This document shows, piece after piece, positions 33,538 to 40,193 of a DNA stretch of 40,193 nt. The position numbers were made by a program, and so were the translations under genes. Each line of letters begins with the position of its first letter. Position 1 is the stretch's first letter. Under the pieces are notes generated by a model, which saw nothing but the letters and a program-made list of their open reading frames with translations, made no database searches and was not told the DNA's origin. This stretch comes from Pseudomonadota bacterium. GTDB taxonomy: Bacteria > SZUA-182 > DTGQ01. The stretch lies in the NCBI GenBank assembly GCA_030625085.1, contig DAOURK010000028.1, positions 1-40,193 of the forward strand. The letters are read 5' to 3'.

Positions 33538-34383
33538 ATGTGGAACTATTCTGAAAAAGTAATGAATCATTTTCGTCATCCTCACAATGTGGGAGAAATT
33601 GAAAATGCTGATGCCGTTGGAGAAATCGGCAATATTGTCTGTGGGGATGCTTTAAAACTCAGTTTGAAAATCGACCAAAAAACAGAAACGATTTTAGACG
33701 CCAAATTCCAAACCTTTGGCTGCGGCAGCGCTATTGCCTCCTCTTCAGCCCTGACTGAGATGATAAAAGGCAAAACCTTGGATGAAGCCCTGAAAATCAA
33801 CAACCAAAATATCGCCAAGTATCTTGACGGGCTGCCGGAGGAAAAAATGCACTGCTCAGTTATGGGGATGGAAGCGCTGGAGGCAGCCATCAATAATTAT
33901 CGGGGAATTCAGGCCCCGGAAAAACAAGTTGAAGAGGGGACTATCATTTGCAACTGTTTTGGGGTAACAGATCAAAAGATCATCCGAATTATTAAAATGA
34001 ATAACCTCACCACAGTAGAGCAGGTAACGAACTACACCAAGGCAGGAGGAGGCTGTGGGCAATGCAAACCTGAGATCGAAAAAATTTTGGCCGAGGTGTT
34101 AAGAAAAGAAAAAGAAAAGAAAAAAACGCCCCCAAGAAAAATGACCAATCTGGAAAAAATCCGGTTGATTCAGGAAACCCTGGAAAAAGAGATCCGGCCG
34201 GCCCTGCGGGCGGACGGCGGAAATATCGAGCTGGTAGACGTTGATGGGAACACTGTTTACGTAAAACTGACCGGTAATTGTCAAAACTGTCCCAGCATGG
34301 GTTTTACTATCGAAACCTTTATTACGCAAAAACTGCAACGATCTGTAAATAAAGACTTAGAGGTTAAAGAGGTTAAAGAATGA
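33538..34383 (+). CDS. nifU: NifU-type Fe-S cluster scaffold protein
   Basis: The product is 281 aa and has the full three-domain NifU plan. Residues 1-125 are an IscU-like scaffold with cysteines C35 (NIVCGDAL), C62 (TFGCGSA) and C106 (KMHCSVMG). Residues 135-190 are a BFD-like [2Fe-2S] domain with C138, C140, C173 and C176 (IICNCFGVTD, GGGCGQCKPEI). Residues 205-281 are the NifU C-terminal domain with C248 and C251 (GNCQNCPSMG). It assembles clusters with sulfur from NifS, whose gene overlaps its stop by 4 bases (ATGA). No nitrogenase gene is in view, so the pair may be the general Fe-S system of this organism. A Lys/Glu-rich linker (189-203) joins the last two domains. Confidence 0.94.
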   Translation: MWNYSEKVMNHFRHPHNVGEIENADAVGEIGNIVCGDALKLSLKIDQKTETILDAKFQTFGCGSAIASSSALTEMIKGKTLDEALKINNQNIAKYLDGLPEEKMHCSVMGMEALEAAINNYRGIQAPEKQVEEGTIICNCFGVTDQKIIRIIKMNNLTTVEQVTNYTKAGGGCGQCKPEIEKILAEVLRKEKEKKKTPPRKMTNLEKIRLIQETLEKEIRPALRADGGNIELVDVDGNTVYVKLTGNCQNCPSMGFTIETFITQKLQRSVNKDLEVKEVKE

Positions 34384-35561
34384 AAACGATTTACTTTGAC
34401 AATAATGCCACCACCAAGCTAGCTCCGGAAGTCTTTGAAGAAATGCAGCCATATTTTTGTGACTTGTATGGAAACCCCTCCAGCATGCACCATTTTGGAG
34501 GCCAAGTTGCCAAAAAAATAATCGAAGCCAGAATGAGAATAGCTAAGCTATTGGGCGCCAAATCTCCCTCTGAGATCATCTTTACCAGTTGCGGCACTGA
34601 AAGCGACAATGCCGCCATTATTGGAACTCTGCGTTCCTATCCACAAAAAAAACACATTATCACCACCAAGGTGGAACATCCGGCTGTCTTAAATACCTGC
34701 CGCTATCTTCACCAAAAGGAAGGCTATCAAGTCACCTACCTTCCAGTTGACAGTTCCGGACAATTAGATCTCAATGAGTTAAGAGAAGCCATAACTTCCG
34801 ATACGGCTATTGTCTCCATTATGTACGCCAACAATGAGACCGGAGTTATCTTCCCCATCTCTGAAATAGCTCACATTGTTAAGGAAAAAGGAGCGGTTTT
34901 CCATACTGATGCAGTTCAGGCGGTGGGGAAAATTCCCTTTAATCTCCAAGAGAGCCCTATTGATATGCTCTCTCTCTCCGGCCATAAATTGCATGCTCCT
35001 AAGGGAATCGGCGCACTTTACCTGAAAGAAGGAACTAAATTTGAGCCCTTTCTTATTGGCGGCCACCAAGAACTAGGGCGTCGAGGAGGAACAGAGAATG
35101 TAGCCTCCATCATCGGACTGGGCAAAGCGTGCGAACTGGCTTCCCTGAACATCGCAGAAGAACAAAATAAAGTTAAGACTTTGCGGGATAAATTGGAAAA
35201 CAGCTTATTGCAAAGGGTGCCGAGCACCCGGGTAAACGGCGATCGAATGCACCGCCTGCCCAATACAAGCAACATCAGTTTCGAATTTATTGAAGGAGAG
35301 GCCATCCTGCTCTTGCTCAGCGATCGAGGGATTGCGGCATCTTCCGGTTCCGCCTGCACATCCGGTTCCCTGGAACCTTCCCATGTCCTTCGATCTATGG
35401 GGGTCCCTTTCACCCACGCTCATGGCTCTATCCGATTCAGTTTAAGTCGATATACCACCGAAGAGGAAATAGCTACCGTGATCAACGAGTTGATCTCTAT
35501 CGTTGATCGATTGCGGGCCATCTCTCCCTTTGGGCCCAAAAACAAAGTATCCATACATTAG
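34380..35561 (+). CDS. nifS: Cysteine desulfurase NifS
   Basis: The 393-aa product is a PLP-dependent class V aminotransferase-fold enzyme. It begins MKTIYFDNNATTKLAPEVFE; K203 in SLSGHKLHAPKG binds PLP. H100 (VEHPAVLNT) and D177 (FHTDAVQAVG) contact the cofactor. The catalytic cysteine is C326 in SSGSACTSGS. It removes sulfur from L-cysteine as an enzyme-bound persulfide and passes it to NifU. The ATGA overlap with nifU shows translational coupling. The C-terminus is about the usual length for NifS. A dispersed ~125-bp repeat begins only 5 bases after the stop. Confidence 0.95.
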   Translation: MKTIYFDNNATTKLAPEVFEEMQPYFCDLYGNPSSMHHFGGQVAKKIIEARMRIAKLLGAKSPSEIIFTSCGTESDNAAIIGTLRSYPQKKHIITTKVEHPAVLNTCRYLHQKEGYQVTYLPVDSSGQLDLNELREAITSDTAIVSIMYANNETGVIFPISEIAHIVKEKGAVFHTDAVQAVGKIPFNLQESPIDMLSLSGHKLHAPKGIGALYLKEGTKFEPFLIGGHQELGRRGGTENVASIIGLGKACELASLNIAEEQNKVKTLRDKLENSLLQRVPSTRVNGDRMHRLPNTSNISFEFIEGEAILLLLSDRGIAASSGSACTSGSLEPSHVLRSMGVPFTHAHGSIRFSLSRYTTEEEIATVINELISIVDRLRAISPFGPKNKVSIH

Positions 35562-35565
35562 AGCA

Positions 35566-35692
35566 TTAGAGCAGTATTATTAATTTTACCAAAATTGGTA
35601 TTATTAATAATTTGAGAGACTTTGCTCAGACCCCAGCCATTTTATAATCGTAATCCTCACCCATGAATACGCTTGCCCATTAATGTATAAAT
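35566..35692. repeat. Long direct repeat, copy 1
   Basis: This block is highly similar in order and sequence to 37717-37838. Shared landmarks include CAGTATTATTAATTTT, ACCAAAATTGG, AATTTGAGAGACTTTGCTCA, AATCCTCACCCATGAATA and a final ATAAAT. The two copies bound a segment holding a MazEF-like pair and an ORF6N gene. Confidence 0.75.
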
Positions 35693-35719
35693 CTTAAATG
35701 ATTTTCAGGAATGTAACGA

Positions 35720-35748
35720 TTGACGTTTATTACTGAAGTACCTATAAT
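35720..35748 (+). promoter_or_regulatory. Sigma-70 promoter and dyad of the MazEF-like pair
   Basis: TTGACG (35720-35725) and TATAAT (35743-35748) have 17-base spacing. The -10 box lies inside the dyad TACC-N9-GGGTA (about 35739-35755), a likely operator bound by the ribbon-helix-helix antitoxin. The start codon is about 50 bases downstream. Confidence 0.68.
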
Positions 35749-35799
35749 TAGGGTATAGAAATTGGACCTAAAACTAAACCCCTTTAAGAGGTACTAATT

Positions 35800-36033
35800 A
35801 TGCACCAAGCAAAATTTAGTATTGAAGAATCCCAAATCAGTTTCTTGAATCATTTCAAAAAATATGGATTTAAAGATAAAAGTTCTATGGTACGTAAAGC
35901 TCTGGAACGTTTAAAAGAAGAGCTTGAATTTCGATCTTTAAAAAAATCTGCTGAATTGTATGCAGAAGTTTATGAAGGGGATAATGAATTAAAAGAACTA
36001 ACAGAAACAGCAATATCGGATTGGCCTAAATGA
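35800..36033 (+). CDS. Ribbon-helix-helix-type antitoxin of a MazEF-like pair
   Basis: A 77-aa acidic protein. Residues 1-35 (MHQAKFSIEESQISFLNHF, DKSSMVRKALERLKEE) fit a ribbon-helix-helix DNA-binding half with a short first strand. The C-terminal half (AELYAEVYEGDNELKELTE) is helical and acidic, as expected of a segment that neutralises a MazF-type toxin. AGAGGT lies 7 bases before the ATG. Its stop overlaps the toxin start by 4 bases (ATGA). It probably represses its own promoter at the dyad over the -10 box. Confidence 0.75.
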   Translation: MHQAKFSIEESQISFLNHFKKYGFKDKSSMVRKALERLKEELEFRSLKKSAELYAEVYEGDNELKELTETAISDWPK

Positions 36034-36386
36034 ACAAAATAATGCGCGGCATGATAATAGATATAAATCTTGATCCTACCCCGGGATCGGAAACAGGAAA
36101 AATTCTTCCTTGTATAGTTGTAACTAACAATGTCTATAATGAACGAGTACCGGTAATCCAGGTTGTTCCCCTGACAGCCTGGAACCTTAAAAAAGGGGAA
36201 ATTAAAACTAACATAGAAATATCCCCCTCCCCTACCAATAATCTTTCAAAAAAATCTGTAGCTGACTGTTTACAAACACGTCCCATAGACCGACGTTTCA
36301 GATTAGTAAAAGTAAGGGGTAAATTAACTCAACAAGAAATAGATAAGGTAGATCAAGCCTTGAAAATCGTTTTTGGTTTGCGCTAA
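36030..36386 (+). CDS. MazF/PemK-type endoribonuclease toxin with an altered motif
   Basis: A 118-aa MazF-fold protein: MRGMIIDINLDPTPGSETGK, then LPCIVVTNNVYNERVPVIQV, VVPLTAWN and SVADCLQTRPIDRRFR. The loop normally reads G-x-E-x-x-K-x-R-P; here it is GSETGKILP, so L26 replaces the Arg that usually precedes the Pro. That Arg is often catalytic, so the protein may be weak or use another residue. MazF enzymes cut single-stranded mRNA at short motifs. The gene is coupled to the antitoxin by an ATGA overlap. It lies in the segment bounded by long direct repeats. Confidence 0.82.
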   Translation: MNKIMRGMIIDINLDPTPGSETGKILPCIVVTNNVYNERVPVIQVVPLTAWNLKKGEIKTNIEISPSPTNNLSKKSVADCLQTRPIDRRFRLVKVRGKLTQQEIDKVDQALKIVFGLR

Positions 36387-36582
36387 ATCCTGCCCGCGCA
36401 CGAGCTTTGTTCTTCGCAATTTTTTCAAGTAAGCCGCTCCGCGTTGGTTAAAAAATTGGATTATGTTTCTGCCGGAGAGAAGGGCTAAGAGCTATAAACT
36501 AAAAAAATATCTGCCATATTTTGAGCATTAAAACGGGGATAGTTTAATGGAAAGAAGGTATTTTTGTAAGGGGAAGAGATGT

Positions 36583-37161
36583 CTAATCTTTCTGAAATCC
36601 TATTTTCCCTTGTGGTTCGTCTGGTGGGGTCAATAATTTGTTTATCTTCTTAATTTCTTCAAAGACCTCATCAAAGAGATAACTGTTGATTTTGAATTGG
36701 TGGTCATATTTCCTTTCCATGTCCTGTATCTTCTGTTTGATCTCCTGATAATTCAGAAACATTTCCCGCATCTTGGTAAAGGTGCGCATAATCTGAATAT
36801 TTATCTGTATAGCACGTTTACTCTTCAGGACACTTGAGAGCATAGCAACGCCTTGCTCAGTAAAAGCATAGGGGAGTTTTCGTGTTCCTCCCCAACTTGA
36901 GCTTGAATCTGAACTTGATGTCACAAATCGTGATATCAAGTTTCTAAGTTCTTGATTTGTTAGTTGAAGCATAAAATCTTTCGGGAAACGTTCAATATTT
37001 CGCTTTACCGCTTGAATAAGGGCCCTGGTCTCTACTTTGTAAAGTATAGCCAAATCCCGATCAAGCATTACCTTTTTACCTCTAAGAACAAAAATTTTGT
37101 ACTGTATTGCTTCTTGAGGAATTAAGTCTGATTCCAAATTATTTACTCCCTTCTTTCTCAT
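36583..37161 (-). CDS. ORF6N-domain DNA-binding protein
   Basis: The 192-aa product begins with an ORF6N domain: IPQEAIQYKIFVLRGKKVML, DRDLAILYKVETRALIQAV, KRNIERFPKDFMLQLTNQEL and LPYAFTEQGVAMLSSVL. The C-terminal third is a coiled coil (MREMFLNYQEIKQKIQDMER). ORF6N proteins are common on phages and mobile elements and also occur as stand-alone chromosomal genes; the target is unknown. ATG 37161 has a weak AGGA 5-6 bases upstream. TTG 37137 has a better GGGAG and may be the real start. It is alone on the minus strand in the segment bounded by direct repeats. Confidence 0.8.
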   Translation of the reverse strand: MRKKGVNNLESDLIPQEAIQYKIFVLRGKKVMLDRDLAILYKVETRALIQAVKRNIERFPKDFMLQLTNQELRNLISRFVTSSSDSSSSWGGTRKLPYAFTEQGVAMLSSVLKSKRAIQINIQIMRTFTKMREMFLNYQEIKQKIQDMERKYDHQFKINSYLFDEVFEEIKKINKLLTPPDEPQGKIGFQKD

Positions 37162-37439
37162 AATTCCTGATCAGTATTTTAGAGGTTCAAGATTTATTTT
37201 AAAACAAAAAAGTTGCGCCGGTCAAGTTGGTTCCAGACTATAGCAATCATAAGACCCAGATTCTAAAAATCAAAATACGGCCAAATTTCAGGGACAAAAT
37301 CAAGCAATACCTCAGTCAAAGAGGTAAACCAGCCATATTTTGAGCAATTCAACAAAAATGTCGAAACCATACAAAAACATACGCCCCCAAATTCCTATCA
37401 TGCTGGAAGGCATCCTACAGGCGTCTCCAGGACCTAAAA

Positions 37440-37686
37440 TAAGCTATCTGACGACAAAAGAAGAACGACTTGGTTCTCAGAGGCCCTAAAATACCTAATA
37501 ATCTCAATATTACACTTATGCGGCGCGGCGGATTTCACCTCCGCCGGCGAGCTGGCCAAGCTGCCCCAGAGCAAACAGGAGCAGGCTTACCAATTAGCTC
37601 AGAAAATGGCTGAGCAGGACAGAAGACTAATCAAACAGGCATATATCACTGCCGATGAATTTATAAATGCATTTAAAAGCAGATAA
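37440..37686 (+). pseudogene. C-terminal remnant of an unidentified gene
   Basis: An open frame without a usable start reads RTTWFSEALKYLIISI, LHLCGAADFTSAGELAKLPQ, SKQEQAYQLAQKMAEQDRRL and ITADEFINAFKSR, then stop. The part around 37520-37590 is clearly more GC-rich than its surroundings. The regular helix-like pattern argues for a true coding past. I do not recognise the family. It abuts the second copy of the long direct repeat, so it could be a leftover of the element that the repeats bound. Confidence 0.4.
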
Positions 37687-37716
37687 CTAGCCGAGACGAC
37701 CGGACCTCGGGCATCC

Positions 37717-37838
37717 TTAGAACAGTATTATTAATTTTTACCAAAATTGGCATTATTTATAATTTGAGAGACTTTGCTCAGCCATTCTATTAAGCCTAAT
37801 CCTCACCCATGAATAAGCTTCGACAATAATGCATAAAT
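37717..37838. repeat. Long direct repeat, copy 2
   Basis: The partner of 35566-35692, in the same orientation, with the same landmarks (CAGTATTATTAATTTT, ACCAAAATTGG, AATTTGAGAGACTTTGCTCA, CCTCACCCATGAATA). It is slightly shorter, with small indels in the middle. Confidence 0.75.
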
Positions 37839-37925
37839 ATTTTTTGCGGATTACATCATGGACTTGATCTAAAAATTCATATAGTATAACGAACTCACTT
37901 TCGATATTTTAAATATTTTTTATAT

Positions 37926-37954
37926 TTGACATAATATACCGCCTGTAGTATACT
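37926..37954 (+). promoter_or_regulatory. Sigma-70 promoter of the thioredoxin-like lipoprotein gene
   Basis: TTGACA (37926-37931) and TATACT (37949-37954) are 17 bases apart, a near-consensus pair. Transcription would begin near 37961, upstream of every candidate start codon of the next gene. Confidence 0.7.
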
Positions 37955-38079
37955 CATTAAATAATTTTAGCATTAATTTTTCTACTAACTTTTTATTTTA
38001 TAAAGTGGTGCTCATGGCCTTTCCATTCAATACAAACCAAAAGAAAATTAATACCCCGCCAGCAAGAAACAATAAATTT

Positions 38080-39840
38080 ATGGTAAAAATATTAAAAATT
38101 TCACAACGAAATGTTTATATTCTTCTCCTATTCTCCATTATTGTGTTCATTACCTCGTGTGCTCCTTTAACTCAATTTACTCAAACTTCAAAATTAATAG
38201 GTCCTTCAAAAGATTCAAAAAGCTCTAAGCCTAAAATTGAATTATTTGTTATGAGCCAATGCCCCTATGCTGTTGAAGCTGAAAAAATTATTGTTCCGGT
38301 GATTAAAGAGCTAAAAGCAAAAATTGATTTTACTATCTGTTTTATTGCTGAGGAAAATAATAAAAATGCCCAAGAGAAATTTTCCCAACCCCCCAGTGAA
38401 ATTCCGGGAGAAATTGAAGAACAAGGTATGGATCAATGCAGTGGTGAATTTATCTCAGAAGGCGGCAAATTCAAGAGCCTTCATGGAAAATCTGAAATAG
38501 ATGAAAATATACGCCAGGTTGTAATGGCCAAATATTATCCGGACAAATACCTTGATTATCTTCTCTTACGAAGTGATAACTATGCAACTGACAACTGGGA
38601 GGAGTGCGCGACAAAAGCCTGGATGGATTGTAAATTTATAAGCCGGATTGCCCAAAGTGAAGAAGGGGAGATGCTTTTTAGGCAAAATTTCACAAGATCC
38701 AATGAATTAGGAATTAATGCTTCACCCACCCTTTTAATTAATGGGAAAAGATATAAAGGACAGATCGCACAAATTGGCATAAATCGGATAATCTGCAAAG
38801 AAGGGCCTACAAATCAATACTGTAAATCTATTCCTGTTTGCGGCACAGACTCAGATTGTGTGGCTGAGGGTAAAGTAGGGATTTGCATTGATCCTGATAC
38901 ACCTCAGGCAACCTGCAAGTTTACTGATCCTGTACATTTTACCTTGACGATCATCAAACCAAAAGAATGTCCTGCTTGCAACCCCGACCAATTAGTTAAG
39001 ATGATAAAAGAATTATTCCCAGGCGCACAGATTGAGGAACTTGCGAGTGATTCTATTAAAGCAGATAAGCTCATTAATGATTTAACCATCAAGGAACTTC
39101 CTGCCCTTTATTTTGATCAGGACATAACCAAAACGGCCAGATATGCAAAGATCAAAGATAGATTATCGGCAACAAAGACCGGCTTTTTATTAGACCCGCA
39201 ATATATACACATAAGCTATCTATTGGATAGAAATGAAAAAAAAGGTGATACAAAATTATTTGTGGAAAGTATGTCTCCCGGGGCAATTGCTACAGAAAAT
39301 TTTCTTATTAAAGATAGATTTTTCAAAGAAGCTAATATAAAAATTCACTATATTGCCAGCAAAGTAAATTCTCAAAGTAAAACCGAAGCGAAAATTTTAA
39401 CCATAAAACGTGATAGGGACAATCCGGGAGTATTACACCTTAGACCCCAACAAGAAAAAGTGATCTTTAAATCCCCCAAAGGATTAAAAGAGATACAGGA
39501 AAATATCAGACAGATATGTATAAATAAATACTACCCCGACCAGCACCTTGATTACCTTTCCTGTATCAATAAGGGCCTTGGAAAGAATGAAGGTACTATC
39601 GATTGGAGACAATGTCTTGTGGGAGAGAAAATAGATCATCAAAAGATAGACTCATGTACTAATGGAAAAGAAGGGATGAATTTACTTTTAAAGGACATAG
39701 CCTTGATTGAGGAATTGGGTATATCTTTATGCCCTACCTATTTGATTAATGACAAGATCTTATTAAAAGGTATTGATCCGCTTAGTTTTAAAAGAATTTA
39801 TGCTGAATTGATGGAAGGAGTGAATAATGGGGGAGATTAA
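38080..39840 (+). CDS. Lipoprotein with three thioredoxin-like domains
   Basis: The product is 586 aa from ATG 38080. The signal peptide NVYILLLFSIIVFITSC ends in lipobox ITSC; this start gives a normal 26-residue leader, while GTG 38005 or ATG 38014 would give about 50. Neither has a strong ribosome binding site. Domain 1 reads IELFVMSQCPYAVEAEKIIV, NIRQVVMAKYYPDKYLDYLL, then GINASPTLLINGKRYKG, with one active-site Cys. Domain 2 has CPACNPDQLVKMIKELFPG (a CxxC site) and a cis-Pro loop KELPALYF. Domain 3 repeats domain 1 (KLFVESMSPGAIATENFL, NIRQICINKYYPDQHLDYL, GISLCPTYLINDKILLKG) but has lost the N-terminal Cys. Possible roles are envelope disulfide chemistry or electron transfer; substrate unknown. 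Confidence 0.8.
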   Translation: MVKILKISQRNVYILLLFSIIVFITSCAPLTQFTQTSKLIGPSKDSKSSKPKIELFVMSQCPYAVEAEKIIVPVIKELKAKIDFTICFIAEENNKNAQEKFSQPPSEIPGEIEEQGMDQCSGEFISEGGKFKSLHGKSEIDENIRQVVMAKYYPDKYLDYLLLRSDNYATDNWEECATKAWMDCKFISRIAQSEEGEMLFRQNFTRSNELGINASPTLLINGKRYKGQIAQIGINRIICKEGPTNQYCKSIPVCGTDSDCVAEGKVGICIDPDTPQATCKFTDPVHFTLTIIKPKECPACNPDQLVKMIKELFPGAQIEELASDSIKADKLINDLTIKELPALYFDQDITKTARYAKIKDRLSATKTGFLLDPQYIHISYLLDRNEKKGDTKLFVESMSPGAIATENFLIKDRFFKEANIKIHYIASKVNSQSKTEAKILTIKRDRDNPGVLHLRPQQEKVIFKSPKGLKEIQENIRQICINKYYPDQHLDYLSCINKGLGKNEGTIDWRQCLVGEKIDHQKIDSCTNGKEGMNLLLKDIALIEELGISLCPTYLINDKILLKGIDPLSFKRIYAELMEGVNNGGD

Positions 39841-39941
39841 TGCTTTTATTAACAAATAAGAGGAGGTGAATATAAATAAGAATAAATTTATAGCAGGTTA
39901 AACTTATATTAAAACGCTGCATACTTAATGAGGTTAGAGAG

Positions 39942-40193
39942 ATGAAATTTTTAAAGTTATCAGCCATAATTTTATTAGTATCTTTATTAGCCGTTCCCTG
40001 TTTTGCCGAAGTGCCTAAGCTTATAGAGTATATTGGCACATTAGAGAAAGCAAACGAAAGTCCATATCCACAGGGCATCTATGATATTAATTTTCAAATC
40101 TGCACTGATGATACCTGTACTAACACTTTATGGTCAGAGACCCATACAGTGGAGATTTCAGCCAAAAACAAAAAGGACATAGATGGCGGGACA
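39942..40193 (+). CDS. Exported protein, 5' part only (runs off the window)
   Basis: The first 84 codons are visible. A signal peptide (KLSAIILLVSLLAVPCFA) is cut before EVPKLIEY. The mature start has IEYIGTLEKA, PQGIYDINFQICTDD and LWSETHTVEISAKN. This follows the pattern INYQGRLTD, dGxYxxxFxLYD, LWxExxxVxVxxG found at the N-terminus of many secreted proteins, including some with tail-fibre-like C-termini. GAGG lies about 8 bases before ATG 39942. The family function is unknown to me, and the C-terminus cannot be judged. Confidence 0.7.
   Translation, partial: MKFLKLSAIILLVSLLAVPCFAEVPKLIEYIGTLEKANESPYPQGIYDINFQICTDDTCTNTLWSETHTVEISAKNKKDIDGGT

Overview
The window comes from a Gram-negative-type bacterium. 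Several gene products carry lipoprotein or Sec signal peptides, there is a sigma-54-type activator, ClpB, RsmI, a Tex-family protein and a NifU/NifS pair. It is moderately AT-rich with long gene-poor spacers, interspersed inverted-repeat elements, several small toxin-antitoxin pairs and large CarboxypepD-regulatory, PQQ-repeat and sulfatase-TPR surface proteins. This mix resembles Desulfobacterota-like or uncultivated candidate-phylum genomes, but nothing here fixes the taxonomy. No rRNA, tRNA or CRISPR array was seen.

Region 1 (about 130-8135, possibly to 9660) looks like a cluster of integron gene cassettes without an integrase (a CALIN). At least five or six attC-like sites lie between same-strand genes. 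The best is 3914-3982, with a GTTAGGT right box and a perfect 9-bp inner stem; others show imperfect stems with a single extrahelical base, and three share a GATAAAGC-type loop. The cassettes carry a TIR-STAND-TPR protein, a TIR/winged-helix protein, a decayed gene, a SPOR-domain membrane protein and a DUF4258/DUF2283-type toxin-antitoxin pair. A small conserved protein and a DUF6765-type protein follow. Three long perfect hairpins of one sequence family (5431, 5836, 9620) are in the same region.

Region 2 (9702-18113) holds a Tex RNA-binding protein, two tandem paralogous exported Pro/Trp-rich proteins of unknown function, and two overlapping PQQ-repeat lipoproteins. The second of these contains a DNA-level array of exact 120-bp units. 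Region 3 (18148-24580) has a sigma-54 activator without a sensor domain, ClpB (its stop codon lies in a 28-bp triplication), a Phd/VapC pair and a short RsmI. Region 4 (24977-32709) has a sulfatase-superfamily/TPR lipoprotein behind three 16-bp iterons, a cohesin-like exported protein, a frameshifted thioredoxin-fold pseudogene and a giant CarboxypepD-repeat exported protein. A 1-nt frameshift appears to have removed the latter's GGGGCFIST-type C-terminus.

Region 5 (33538-40193) has a nifU-nifS operon for Fe-S assembly. Next is a segment bounded by two ~125-bp direct repeats that carries a MazEF-like pair, an ORF6N protein and a gene remnant. Then come a lipoprotein with three thioredoxin-like domains and the 5' end of a further exported protein that runs off the window. 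All calls come from reading the sequence; no database search was done.
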